From Hymenopus coronatus (lineage: Eukaryota; Arthropoda; Insecta; Mantodea; Hymenopodidae): a DNA stretch of 64,000 nt. The stretch is from positions 113,022,176 to 113,086,175 of the forward strand of contig CM060897.1 in NCBI GenBank assembly GCA_030762935.1, read 5' to 3'. Shown here one piece after another: positions 32,027-43,429 of this stretch. The notes under the pieces were generated by a model. That model was not told the DNA's origin, did no database searches, and saw only the letters and a list, made by a program, of their open reading frames with translations. The first letter of the stretch is position 1, and each line of letters starts with the position of its first letter. The position numbers and the translations under genes are program-made.

Positions 32027-33132
32027 TTATATATACCTACATATGCTGAACTGTGAAAGTGGGTTTTCCATGGCTAGTCCTTTTGTCTGTTTATAACATT
32101 TATTGTCAGAAGTAAAAAATGATTGATTAATGCAGCAATCTCTAAGCGTTATTAATCCTTTGATATTGGTATCAGCAACTAGAATGGAAGTAAACCATTG
32201 TTTTAGTAAAGTGGGCAATTTATCAAGTGGTACATTAGTAAATAAAGAAGTAACATCAAATGAAACATCTATCATTGTAAGCTGTTTGATTTTGCTAACT
32301 AACTGCAATGAGGTTTTAACATTCAAAAATGCATACTTTTTAAGTGAGGTAAACTTCTGTGTTAACCATTTGGAAAGATTATAACTGGGAGAATCCTGGA
32401 TAATATAGCATTACTGATTTTAATGACTTTTGAACCTCTTATTGGTGTGAGGTTAGAATTGGTTATTGCATGGTTAACAAGTTTTACACATGTATATTTA
32501 GTGGATCTGTGCTTATTAAAGTATAGTCATCTTTTTTTTAAGAACTGCAGAACTATGGAGCTATAATCTTCTTTATTTAGAATTATATTTTATTGCCCTT
32601 GTCAGCTTTTAAAACACTACAGAGATTTGAGAGATTTGGTTGGCTTTAATTCTGGATTTTTCATACGATTGTACTGTAAATCTTTAAGTATTTCTGCACA
32701 TTGTAATTTTGATGTATTAGTAGCGGTTTGTGCAAGTCCCCAGGTAGTCAGGCTTATGTCTGCTACATAGTCAGGAATGCCTTCTGAGAAAGCTAGGTGG
32801 TTTTAAAACCTTTATTCAACAACTGCTATTCTTGATTATTGAAAGTTTCACTTGATAAATTAACTAAATGGTTACTATTTTTTACTTTTTTGTAATTTCT
32901 GTGATTGAAAACTGGTAACTGTTCATATTTAAGATCATTTAACTTCTTTTTTTAAAGTCTCATTTGTCGTTAACATAATAAAATTTGAGTATGCACGGTA
33001 ATTTTTTTCAAAGTTTATCCATAATGGGAATTCTACTTTACTTATCACATGTAAGTATAATTGATAAAGTTGCACTTCTATTCTATGTAAAACTTTGCAC
33101 GTTTCCGTTTTAATTATGCACTTCTCGGCCAT
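32027..33132 (-). pseudogene. PLE reverse transcriptase, N-terminal and core parts
   Basis: The frame at 33132-32935 begins MAEKCIIKTETCKVLHRIEV. After breaks, VLKADKGNKI at about 32620-32591 is the conserved Lys-Ala-Asp-Lys-Gly motif of PLE reverse transcriptases. The core frame 32326-32027 gives IDVSFDVTSLFTNVPLDK and YKQTKGLAMENPLSQFS, matching RT motifs A (FDVTSLFTNVP, with the first catalytic Asp) and B (TKGLAMGSPLSP in the family, here ENPLSQ). The frame stops right after motif B. Confidence 0.8.
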
Positions 33133-33365
33133 TTTTGGTCTCGATTATAGTCATTGAATTTAAAAATTTGTATAACAAAATGTGGCGTGACTATGTAGCC
33201 AAGACATAAGTTCAAGAATTTTATGTTAGGCATTATATGACTCCTTTTGGTTTGTAATTTGACAAATCTTTTGAGGTTAGCCTTTTGTTATGAATAAGTG
33301 ATATTAAAATCATACAAAGATATTTCTCGGTCAAGCATTTTTTTAAATTCCGTTGTATATATTAA

Positions 33366-34380
33366 AATCTAATGTACTCCATTCACATAATTTTCTCTAC
33401 ATATTTGTAACAAATTGGTGTTAAGCTTACTTTTCTATCTATTTAATGATATTCGAAATAAACTTTAGCAGAAATTGTCTTTATTACTTGGTTTCTTGTA
33501 AGTAGAAAGCAAAAAATATAATGTGTTCCTCTAGAAGTTTGGTAAACAAACCTGTATTCAAAAGATTAATCAGTTATCCACATCATGTTAATCAAAATAA
33601 ACATAAACAGAATTAGTCTTATTAACAGCTTCCTTGTAAGTAGAAGGAAAATAGGTAAATGCATAGACTAAAGCGATAGTCTGGTGCTTTAAAAGCCGGT
33701 CGCTCTTTGAAACAGTTGAAATACCAATCTATTTGATTGCCAGGAGTAAACACAAGAGAAACGAGAAGAAACATATCTTCCCATTTGAGAAAAGTTTAAG
33801 TGGCTTAAAATTGAAAGCTAATCCGGAATATCTGGAAAACGATTAACTTCACATAAAAAGTGAATATGACCAAAATTGTGTGTTTTAATGAGCTTTACAT
33901 TTTGTATGTAGTAAGTTTTTGTATATCTCTTACGGTTTGCCAATTATACAAAAGTCGTCCAGAATGAAGTGGTCTTCAGAAGCTATTCTCAGTAAATCCA
34001 AGATATATATTTTGTTTGTCATAAAAATATCTTAAACATAATGTACGCATTTTAATAAAAATCATTGGAACCATTTTTGAGATAATAAAATTTTTCGAAA
34101 AATGTTGCATGTAAACGGTAGTTGAGATGGGGGATTCTCTTAAAAATCTTCGAGTCGCATCCTTGGAAGGTACTTAACGAAATGCCAAGTTTGGTATCTA
34201 ACTGACTTTTCGTTGTTGAGCTATGCTGCCCACACATACGCGGATATGTTTCTAGAAATGATGTTTTAATCAGGAGTCTCAAAACATGTATTTCCGATGA
34301 AATTTCGATATCTAATTTTTGGTTGCAATATAATAGCTTCTCTATACACCATGTGTATAGTACGTGTAGAGAGAGTAAAA
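33366..34380 (-). mobile_element. R1 element, with duplicated 3' portion
   Basis: The 3' end starts CTAATGTACTCCATTCACAT. After about 170 bases the equivalent of the hairpin region (GTTAATCAAAATAAACATAA) appears a second time near 33588, then the rest of R1 follows to GTACGTGTAGAGAGAGTAAA. Confidence 0.85.
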
Positions 34381-34385
34381 ACATG

Positions 34386-35019
34386 CTTACAGAAATGTCC
34401 GTGCGTGTGTCCGTCTATCTGAGAACGCGATAGCTCAAAAACGAACAGTCGGTTAAATACCAAATTTTAAATTTAGGTTCTGCATCTTCCAGCACGAATA
34501 TTTACAAGAAAATCCTCCCAATTCAAACTACTGGAAACATTTCGAAAAGGTCGACTTTCTAAAAAATGAATTGTCCGAATTATCTGGACAAGCCTTTGAA
34601 GTTCTCTAAATTTTGTTTATTTTGGACAACTGGTAAAGCGTAAGAGATAGAAAAGAAGCTTAAAAACAAAAAAATTATGTCTTATTAAAACGCGCAATTG
34701 ATGTCATATATTTTTTTGGGGTGGGTGGAGTTAACCAGTTCCGAGAAATTCCTTGGCTTAAATTTTAAAATAAAATTTTCTCATAAGGGAGTTTGCCAAT
34801 TCCTGCGTGCATATAGAACTGAACTTCAATCACATAGTAACCAGCTTTTAAAAGATTTTACTATCACTTTAAACTAGTGTATTTCCCATCTTCTTATAGG
34901 AAACTAAGTAAAAAAACAATTTCTGCTAATGATTTTTCTGATTAGCATACAGTAATTAGAAGAATAGGCTTATTAGGAATAATTTAGAAAGGCTGTGAAT
35001 GAAACAAATCAGATTTTTT
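34386..35019 (+). mobile_element. R1 element lacking the 5' block, opposite to its neighbour
   Basis: Starts at the internal TTACAGAAATGTCCGTGCGT and ends GGCTGTGAATGAAACAAATC / AGATTTTTTC. It is placed back to back with the minus-strand copy that ends at 34380. Confidence 0.8.
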
Positions 35020-35105
35020 CTATTATGTACCTTTTAGGTAGCGAAACCACGCTAACCGAATTTTTATAAAATATGTGTTTAATATGTGTGTAAACTACAC
35101 AGTTA

Positions 35106-36021
35106 AAAATACCAGATGTGTTACACACATGTGACTTTCTCTACATGTCTGCAACAAATTATTATCAAAAAAGCTTATTCTTCTATTTACTTCATGCTAA
35201 TCTAGAAAAATTAGTAGAAATGGTCTCATTACTTGATCCCTTGTAAGTAGAAGGGAAATAAAGTTACCATAGGCTACAGCGATAGTCAAATCATTTAAAA
35301 ACTAGTTTTTATGTGATTGAAGTTCCTTTGTTTGTATGGCCATGAGTTGACAAATTCCCGTATGAGAAAAGTGAAGTATTTTAAAACTGAAATTAATAAC
35401 AAAGAATATCTAAAAAAACGGCCAACTCCAGGAAAAATGCATTTAACATAACTTGTGCCGTTTAACTAGCTCTATATTTTTGTTAGTTAAGTTTCTGCCT
35501 ATTTCTTATACTTTACCAGTTATGCACAATTCCGCAAAATTTATTCAGTATAAAGCTGTCCATAGAGTGTATTCCCCAAAAATTAGGAATATACATTTCA
35601 TTTGTCAATACACATTTTTATTTATTTAATGTACGATAGTTTGATCAAAATCATTAGAGAGATTTTTGAGAAAATCAAAATTTTCGAAAATTTCTCCATG
35701 ATATGGTAGTTGTGAGTGGGGAGATGTTCTTGAAAAACCTTCGTGTTGCATCCTTGGAAGATAGTAAACTTAAATATAAAGTTTGGTATTTAACATGCTT
35801 TTCGTTTTTGAGTTATGCTGCCCACAGACAAACACACACAAACATACATACATACACACACTGTCAGACCGACACACACATAGACATTTTTAAAATTCTT
35901 GTTTTGGTGGTTTCAGGGAGTCTCAAAACATATATTCCAGTGAAATCTCAGTATCGAATTTTTGGGTGCAATGCAATACCTTCTCTATACACGATGTACA
36001 CAGTACGTGTAGACAATGAAA
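35106..36021 (-). mobile_element. R1 element, complete copy
   Basis: From AAATACCAGATGTGTTACAC to CAGTACGTGTAGACAATGAA. The microsatellite core is a CA-rich stretch with ACATACATACATACACACAC. Confidence 0.88.
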
Positions 36022-36224
36022 TAAAAGTGGGATAAATACCAAAACACTCGATATGAAGAATAATCATGAATATCTTCTTCCTCTGGCACGATGCACCGTG
36101 AATTATTGTGTACATTTCCAAAGCCAAAAGAATCAACAGCCTGAAGGATGAATGAAATGACAATGGAAATGACATGAAGGGACAGGAAATTCAGGGGATA
36201 AAAGAAACCTACCTAACATTCGTA

Positions 36225-36345
36225 TGAAGACTTGGGAAAACCACCGAAAAAGCCCACGATTCAAGTAAGCCGGCCACGGTGATCAAACTCAGGACCTCGC
36301 AAATGTGGACCACACACTAAACTGCCTGAAGCATCCCGCTAGGTA
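36225..36345 (-). mobile_element. tRNA-like SINE (minus), weak
   Basis: The reverse strand reads GCGAGGTCCTGAGTTTGATC with TTTAGTGTGTGGTCCACATT before it, a degraded tRNA-like head. GGAAAACCACCGAAAAA suggests a body. No second copy was found. Confidence 0.35.
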
Positions 36346-36424
36346 CTAGTAGGTCTAAATATAAATTAATGTTAGATTTCCTTAAGGGAGGTTTGAAACA
36401 AAAATGGTTTTGGATTGGTGGAGT

Positions 36425-36545
36425 CAGACTGAAATATTCAGTCCCATACCCGGGATTTGAAACACTGATTTCTCGGTCTCTAGCCGGTTACTCTAACACT
36501 GAATTACCATAGTAACCTGCCGGCTTGGCACTAAATTCCTCATTT
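36425..36545 (-). mobile_element. SINE-F (minus), first of a facing pair
   Basis: CAGACTGAAATATTCAGTCC, ACCCGGGATTTGAAACACTG and GGTCTCTAGCCGGTTACTCT are the reverse of a tRNA-headed SINE. A plus copy lies at 36935-37060. The same arrangement occurs at 52660-53150. Confidence 0.6.
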
Positions 36546-36934
36546 GACTCGATGGTTCCCGGGAAACCACAAGGTGGCCTCAAAAATATTCTGTATTTTA
36601 TTCGATAAAATACTTAGTAAGCGAATTTTGAAAATTGCACTTTAGTGCTGCCAATGCCACTATCAACTTAAGATGTGCATTTTTTTAACTCCTTATTTTA
36701 TTTGTTTACCTTTAGTTATAAAAATAATGCCTATTTTAGTCAGTATTTTAGGGTTATGATTAGGAAGTGTAATATTTAAATATAATTTAAATTATTATTT
36801 TAATATATTTAAATATTATGGATTTATTATTTTTTCAGTAAGTACTTTAGGTTCCGGGCTTCATAGTATGGCCAATTAGTGTTAATTTAATTTTTTTTCT
36901 CACAAAAGGCGTATGTAGGACAGAAGTTGGATAG
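36546..36934. other. AT-rich spacer between SINE-F copies
   Basis: Only a short block (TTTTTTTTCTCACAAAAGGC, ATGTAGGACAGAAGTTGG) is shared, with 52905-52935. It looks like the tail of the minus SINE-F. Confidence 0.4.
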
Positions 36935-37060
36935 CTATAGTCAAACTGAAAAAATCAATGCAATAGCAGGGAGATCCGTGTTCAAATCCTGGCATTGGCA
37001 TTGAATTTTTCAGTCTGACTCTACCCATCCAACTTACACACGGGTTGTGTAAAAAAAAAA
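36935..37060 (+). mobile_element. SINE-F (plus), second of a facing pair
   Basis: GAGATCCGTGTTCAAATCCT is the B-box region. GGCATTGAATTTTTCAGTCT and CACACGGGTTGTGTAAAAAA match the plus copy at 53030-53155. Confidence 0.6.
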
Positions 37061-37180
37061 TTAAATTAATACAAATGATTTTATTGCGACTGGTTTAAAG
37101 GGATCATACAATTTAAATTAATATTTAAAATACACTTTCCTTTCAATAGGTTTAAACATTGTTTTAATGTCTAAAAATAC

Positions 37181-37201
37181 TTTTTTTTTTTTTTTTTTTT
37201 T
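37181..37201 (+). repeat. Poly-T tract
   Basis: Twenty-one T. It may mark the 3' end of a minus-strand retroposon, but no body was identified next to it. Confidence 0.9.
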
Positions 37202-37218
37202 ACAATTTAGTTTCTTAT

Positions 37219-37906
37219 GTGAAACAATTGATCTTTGGTTATCTTTTGCATTCCCGGAGTAAAATATAAGACAGGAAACAAAAGTTGACTTCTCGCTGGA
37301 GAAAAGTTTTAAGAAGTTTAAAATAGAAATGAATAATATGGAATATATTGGCAATGTTTAGCTCTACTAAAGAAATGTAAATGACATAAATTGTGTGTTT
37401 TATAGAGCTCTATATATTTTGTGCAGACATTTCTGTCGATCTTTTGCGGTTTACCGGATACACAAAAGTAATCCACAATGAAGAAGTCTTCAGGGACTAA
37501 TCCCAGAAAATTCGAGATATCATTTCGTTGCCACAGTATTTTAATGTAAATCTTTAGCAGCAATTTTTGATAAAATCGATATATTCAAAGAATATTCTAT
37601 GTAAAGGGTAGATGGGGGTGGTGGAATTTTCTTGAAAATATTCGTGTCGAAACCTTGGAAAACACTGAACCTAAATACCAAGTGAGTTATTTATCGAACT
37701 TTTATTTTTTGGGCTATGCTATTCACAGACACAAAAATACACACACTCATACAAGCACACACAGGCAGACTCACACACGGACATTTTTTGAAAAGTACTT
37801 TTTTTTGTCATCTGAGGGCTTCAACTATTTATTTCCGGTAAAATCTCGGTATTGAATATTTGGGTGCAATACAATACATTCACATACAAACTAGGGAAAG
37901 TAAAGA
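37219..37906 (-). mobile_element. R1 element lacking its 3' end
   Basis: Enters R1 at the CATTCCCGGAGTAAAATATA block and runs to ACTAGGGAAAGTAAAGATGT. The 5' palindrome is badly eroded. Confidence 0.8.
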
Positions 37907-38079
37907 TGTAAGACTACTTACTCTTATGCTTAAGTAATCGTGTTGTCCAATTTAGGTACCCGAAATTAAATGGTTTCTTGTGTAACAGAAATAGTGCTTA
38001 ATTATATCATTTGGTATTATAGGTTCCTGAAAGTCCATTTTCACGACTAAAAATTCCAGGTCCATTCATAACAAGTGCA

Positions 38080-38520
38080 CTCTAAAGAACATTGAGGAAC
38101 ATTTGAGGAAGGTTGTGGCCAATCACCAGAGAATTTGGGATGCCAGGGTACCACTTTTCTTTCGCTCTTCAACCCGAGATGTCACTGAGTTGATTTCAGC
38201 CATTTTGGTATTTGGTATGGATCTAATGTTTGGGAATGCTCCTGGAGAATCTCGTAGACTTGCTTTGCACATCAACATATCCAGAATATGCGAAACCGGA
38301 TGAAGATCCGTTACTACCGCAGGCCAACATCCGAGGTTTCCAGCAGGGTGGCCTTAACGCCTTATCCGGACCGAAGGAAGCTTTAACAATAGCAAGAGCC
38401 ATACCTTGTGGTGAAGAGGATAAATTATGTCAACCGCATCCAGAAGCTGCCCCTAAAAATGATGCGTGTAGTACTACTAGATCGTCTAGCCCATCACTAA
38501 GATGCTGGTTGGGACGACCA
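38080..38520 (+). pseudogene. Gypsy-type LTR retrotransposon integrase, C-terminal part
   Basis: Integrase inserts the retrotransposon cDNA into the chromosome. LKNIEEHLRKVVANHQRIWD and ARVPLFF match the catalytic-core end of Gypsy integrases, where many arthropod copies read EEHLRKVV then RDWD. LVFGMDLMFGNAPGE is the usual next block. After a frame change, EPYLVVKRINYVNRIQ (38396-38443) and VLLDRLAHH correspond to the C-terminal domain before the stop. No protease, reverse transcriptase or gag is present. Several frames are used, so the copy is dead. Confidence 0.75.
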
Positions 38521-38714
38521 GCCGACCAGCCCTGAGGACAAAGCAGTATGACTGCATCCTGAGTCCCCAATCGCCGATGGACATCAACCCTTACACTGCG
38601 TTAGTGGACATGTGTGTCGGCGGCATGTTCTTTGACATCGCAGCTGTGATCGGTACCCCTTTGCGAGTGGACATACATTTTTTGGAAGATTTTTTTGATG
38701 TTGAAGTCCCGTAT

Positions 38715-38985
38715 TGTTACACGTGAATGAGTTTATGGTGATTGGCACGTGTGACTACTTTGTACGTTTCCAGCCACGTGACCGTGAATTGCAAAAAGGA
38801 GTATAAACCGTGCCCATAGTTCAGTTTTTACTGCGAATTTACCACGTGCAACAGTTGAGGGAGTTTCGTTAAGAAATTCGTAGCGAGCAGTAATTGTCGC
38901 CGCAGTGAATGTCGAAATAAACCTAAACGGCAGCATTATCACAACACTGAAGAAAGCTATTTTCGAGCACATTCTCATTGCAATC
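38715..38985 (+). mobile_element. Possible Gypsy 3' LTR
   Basis: Starts TGTTACACGTGAATGAG right after the integrase remnant and ends near TTGCAATCA. It has GGAGTATAAACCGTGCC, a TATA-like box at about 38800, and AATAAACC at about 38920, a possible polyadenylation signal. Only one LTR is in the window, so the ends cannot be confirmed. Confidence 0.45.
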
Positions 38986-39010
38986 ATTTTGTGGACGAAA
39001 TGAAGAGGTT

Positions 39011-39102
39011 TTTTACAATATATTTCCGGTGAAATCTCGTTATTGAATGATTATCATCTCTATCTACTTGTATATTGTATACGGGGAAGTTAAAGTAAAA
39101 AG
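39011..39102 (-). mobile_element. R1 5' end fragment
   Basis: ACAATATATTTCCGGTGAAA and GTTATTGAATGATTATC-type sequence, then GGGGAAGTTAAAGTAAAAAG: the last about 90 bases of a minus-strand R1. Confidence 0.75.
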
Positions 39103-39563
39103 ATATGGTTATGTATGTGCGTATTGGAAGATAGAAATAAAGGATGCAATGACATCGTGAAGTTAGGTGAAATAATTATTGAGTAAATAGGTAAATTAAA
39201 GGAAATAATGGCAGCAATCAAGGTAATTTCAAATTAAGGTAACATATATTAATTAATTTAATAATTTAAGACACATGAAAACATCAGAAGTATAAGAGAA
39301 ATATACAGAAAGCGAAGAAGTGTGGTTAAATCATTTATGATACATAAGGAAAATGAATATTGTAGGGATTTTGGGCATTTTGAGTAAATTGTATTTTATT
39401 TAGTAGGAGGCAATATTGCACCAGTTTCATCTATAGATATAGTGGCAAGATGTCGAAATGCTGACACAGCTGTGCTCTCCATAAGCAATTCTGGCATAAG
39501 CATGGATTTTGTTATAAAAGCTTCAGTAACTAGGTCATAAGCGTCTTGTTCAGTCTTGTTCAT
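39103..39563. other. No recognised feature
   Basis: AT-rich. CTTGTTCATCAGAGCTGCTG near 39554 also occurs near 62063 and may be a leader of repeat G. Confidence 0.4.
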
Positions 39564-39760
39564 CAGAGCTGCTGACGTCCAACGGATTAGTCTTGGTATT
39601 TATTTATGACTTTTGATCGTTCTAACCAAAAGTGCATCCATACGCTGAGATCACCTGCTTCTCTCTCGCATGCGCAAACAGTTTTATCCCTGAAGCAAAC
39701 ACTCCCTAGTATGCGCTGTGTAGGGATTGAGACCTACCTCACACTGGACATCCTACAATA
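39564..39760 (+). repeat. Repeat G, copy 2
   Basis: ACGCTGAGATCACCTGCTTC, CTCGCATGCGCAAACAG, CCCTAGTATGCGCTGTGTAG and the end ATCCTACAATA align with 30089-30266 and 62242-62432. Confidence 0.65.
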
Positions 39761-40913
39761 TGATATCTGTATATAAACATAAAAATCAATGCAATTCGAT
39801 CAATGTAAACGTTAAATAAACTACATAATAGAATAATAACTATCGTAGTAATAAGAATGAAATACAGTAATGAAAGTAAATCCAAATTGAAGTAAAATAA
39901 ATCAAAGAAAAGTATGTGAAGTAAAGTAGAAGAAGAAACTAAGGTTATAAAATGGGGTAAGATAAAATAAAATTAATGAAACCAATCATACAAACTATAT
40001 CAATTAAAAATAAAGGTAAACTATAAGAAGGCATATTTTCCATATTGAATGCGTAATATACAGTGTGTTATATAAACCTAAAATAATTAAATCTCAAAAA
40101 CTTTTTTCCGAAAAATAAATACATCAAATTAAGGTTAATGACCATAAGTTATGAGTATATACAAAAAGTTAAAAAATATTAAAGAATGAAAAGATTACTG
40201 TATTTTTGGCAGTGGTTGCCAATACAATTTACTGTCGAATACCTTTAGATATAAAATGCCATTACTTTAGTTCAAGGGATTAGTGGCCTGGCTTTTTTTT
40301 TCATGATATAACTTGTTTTCCAGTAGCTAGGGAATAGGTAAAAATGGACTGATTTATTATGAGTTAACGTCACTTTTTTAGTGTTTGTTTTGATTATTTA
40401 AGTTATAAGTGAAATACGGAAAATGATAACCTAAATAGAATGTGAAATGGGGGTATAAAAGTTTGCTATACGTTTGGTAACCGGGCACCTGGACGGATTA
40501 TATTACAAATTATTATTTATTTGTGTCTAAATGTGATTTCACAATGCTGTGGTACTGAACCTTTCTAGAAACAGACAAAACACAGTACAGAAACAGCTTA
40601 TCTGCGACACGACAAGGGGTTCTTCCACTGTCAGCAGAGATGACACTGGATTTAAAGTTAACTCGTTGTATTAGAGATAAAAGAGATAGAAACATGGGCC
40701 GGATTTTAAAACTTAAAATAAAACCTTAAAAGCAAAGCAGGGATGAAAATAGGGTTGTCCTGCTGTCGACTGGACAGGTCTATATCCTAAACTTTTGGAT
40801 ATCTTTATCTCAGGCGGTCTGACAGCACATTCAGTATACCTACATAATGAATACCTAATATTCTTCTTTCCCTAAATTTAAGGTAACTATCGGTTCATCA
40901 AAAGACTGCATTG
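39761..40913. other. Long AT-rich stretch, nothing recognised
   Basis: 39760-40200 consists largely of A-rich purine sequence (AATGAAATACAGTAATGAAA-like). No coding or RNA feature is supported in the 1.15 kb. Confidence 0.5.
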
Positions 40914-41781
40914 TTTACTTTATCTACAGGTAATATGTACATAATGTATACAGAAGGCATCATATTGCACCCAAAAATTCGATACAGATTTCACTGGAAA
41001 TTTATGTTTTGAGACTCTCTGGATCAAAAAAAAATCATATTTAGAAAAATGTCAGTGTGTCTGTGTGTGCGTGGGGCCCAAAAACGCAGCATATCCCAAA
41101 AACGAAAATTCGTTAAATACCAAACTTGGGATTTAAGTTTAGTATCTTCCAAGGATGAGACATGAAGATTTTTAAGAAAGTTCCCCTTCCCAACTACCCT
41201 TAACATGAAACATTTTCGAATATTTTGATTTTCTCAAAAATGACTCTAACGGTTTTCATTAAAATTTCTTATAGTAAAAATATTTACATGTCAAATAAAA
41301 TGTATATCTTGAGTTTTCTGGGAATAGCCTCTGAAGACATCTTTATTTTGGATGAATTTTGCGGAATTTTGAAGAACGTAAGAGATAGGCAAAAACTTAC
41401 TTCACAAAAAATGTAGAGCTTGCTAAAACACACAATTTATATTATATATTTTTTCTCGTGGAATTGATCTTTTTTTTTTTTTTTTTACATACTCCATGTT
41501 ATTGGTTTCAGTTTTAAAATACTTAGTCTCTTTTCGTACGGCAACTTGTTAATTCCTGGCCGCGCAAATAAACGGATTTCAATCCCATAGCAGCCACATT
41601 TTAAAACATTTGACTGACGTTTAGCCTAGTGTATTCTCTTATTTCACTTCTACTTATAAAGAACTAAGTAATAAGAGAATTTCTGCTAGTTTTATCTCAA
41701 TTAGCATATAGATAGAAGAATAAACTTATTAACAATAATTTGTAGAGAAAGTCATGTAATAAAAGCACATCAAGTTTTTTC
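40914..41781 (+). mobile_element. R1 element, complete copy
   Basis: From TTTACTTTATCTACAGGTAA to GTAGAGAAAGTCATGTAATA / AAAGCACATCAAGTTTTTTC. A poly-T of about 16 bases sits in the ATTGATC...ACATACTCC region near 41470. Confidence 0.9.
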
Positions 41782-42539
41782 TAGCAGAGGTATTTACTAT
41801 CCCGAACTGTAGCTTTACCATTTTATTACCAAATCCAAGCAATTATTTGTTTTATTTGCCTCAATCCCAGGGAACTTGCATGTTAATTTTCCACTGGTTA
41901 CAATATTTTCTTTCTCAGAATAACTGATTACGTACTTTATAGTGTTTCAAGGTACTGTTCATTTTTGCACCTCCAATATTTGAGTGAGTATTCCATAAAT
42001 GAAGTTTCTAAAATTTAATATAAATTTAATATAAACGGAAGCAGATAACCAGTGATTCATAGTTGCATATAATTGAGTAGTACAAGTTGCAGGACATTTT
42101 AGGAAACTATAATCTGTAGTTTTGAAATACATCACTGTATTTGACGATGAAGTAGAATCTACAGTTGTTTATCTGTTTTTAGGCGATTTTCAGTGTCTCC
42201 CCTATCTTAGTGGACAACATTATACTATGAATACAGCTCATGCTCGTTACTATCACCAGATTTTGAAAAAAGAACCACAACTTGTAATCTTTTTCACTAC
42301 ATACACATTCCCCCCATAGCGATGTTACAGACCAAGAAGATTCGAAGCAGTACATGACTAAAAATATTCTTCTGTTTAATAAAACATAAGGCCCTGAAAC
42401 TACTTTGTTTCATCTCATCTGATCCTATTTTCGAACAGCAATATTACCTGCGAAGTTCGGAAATAGAACACAGTCGCCATTTGTCTAAACAAAGCAACTG
42501 CGCTGCTATAACTGTTAACGTTAAACACCTAACAAGATA
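41782..42539. other. No recognised feature
   Basis: A 65-codon plus frame at 42122-42319 lacks recognisable motifs. The rest is AT-rich. Confidence 0.45.
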
Positions 42540-42850
42540 GTGAAAGATGATCCTTGGACACGTATACTGCCACTCGGTAAAGGTTCGGATTAGGGGAAAA
42601 TATTAATTCAAACAATAGGTGTATCCTTGAGAAAGACTAGCCAGGAAATTGGTTTTAGGTCCATGCACTATTTCTCAACTATCCTGAGATTGGATAGAAC
42701 AGGAGTAAGGAACTTATAATAAAACATAATATGAATAGCAGGACCTCTACAAAGATGATCCCATCTGTTAAATGTGCATACAGGACGAGAAAACTGCCTC
42801 GCATATGCTCCTTGACTGCCCATTCCTGGCATGAATGATATATATCTCTA
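42540..42850 (+). pseudogene. Non-LTR retrotransposon C-terminal fragment
   Basis: Near 42755-42835 the plus strand reads DDPIC, one stop or frame change, then MCIQDEKTASHMLLDCPFLA. That is the Cys-x2-Cys...His-x4-Cys motif that closes the RNase H class of non-LTR proteins. Nothing else of the protein is readable. Confidence 0.55.
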
Positions 42851-43107
42851 TAACGAGGGAAAATTTAAGAAAAGATGCTGGTACTGGATAAAAAGTATTG
42901 CAATATATTCAGTGAACACATTTTGAAAAACATTGAAAAAATTCTCCAATGAGGTTACCCAATAAGCCTTTTAGGTTTATGTGACTGAACTGGGTGAAAC
43001 CCCAAAAAAATCTCCTTTATCTATCTAGGTTCTGTCAGCGTAATGTTCAAAAGGACTTCAAACTGTATCCACATCACTTAGATCTTAAGTGAAAATAATC
43101 ATCAAGC

Positions 43108-43350
43108 ATGTTTAAATTTTGCATCAACGAAGATGATTCAAATATTCAGATTTTAAACAAATGGCTCTTTATAAGCGAAGCTCTTTTTCATGGTAGCAGA
43201 AGAGCAAATACTCACAAATGCATTATTTGGGCAAAGGAAAATTTATGCGTCTCCTGCGAGCTTGAAAGATCCAGTCCGAAGTTTAAACATATGATGTGGA
43301 AAGGAGCTAAATAAAGTGGTGTATGGACCCTCTTTTTCCTTTAAGTCTTG
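43108..43350 (+). pseudogene. Transposase fragment (mariner superfamily), catalytic-core start
   Basis: WLFISEALFHGSRRANTHKC and WAKENLCVSCELERSSPKF, then (after a stop at 43311) SGVWTLFF, resemble the core of transposases in which the block reads LFSDEA-x-FH...NxHNCRIW...ENP...ELERDSPKVNVW and then GPFFF. Where the family has the first catalytic Asp (FSDE), this copy has FISE, so the Asp is lost. It may be a relative of the transposase at 25960-26455, but the two pieces do not overlap in sequence. Confidence 0.55.
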
Positions 43351-43429
43351 TTTGGTTATTCTGTAGTTGTTTTTATTACTACAAATAGTGTAAAAATTGA
43401 GGATTCCCTTCAGTTAGAATCCTACAGGA

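Larger units (their letters stand above)
30697..33140 (-). mobile_element. Penelope-like retroelement (PLE), decayed
   Basis: On the minus strand the order is the PLE order: N-terminal region (33132-32935), the ADKGN motif (about 32600), RT core (32326-32027), the YVDD-equivalent (31969-31958), a thumb-like region, and a GIY-YIG endonuclease (31430-31150). PLEs copy themselves by target-primed reverse transcription, with the GIY-YIG nuclease nicking DNA. Many stops and frameshifts make it dead. Its minus-strand 5' end abuts nothing diagnostic and no PLE terminal repeats were found. Confidence 0.8.

Noticed and set aside
37181..37201. Poly-T as a pol III terminator or retroposon tail
   Set aside because: No associated gene body was found; it is recorded only as a homopolymer.
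38080..38985. Gypsy remnant as an endogenous retrovirus with envelope
   Set aside because: Only the integrase end and a possible LTR are seen. No envelope-like frame lies between them.
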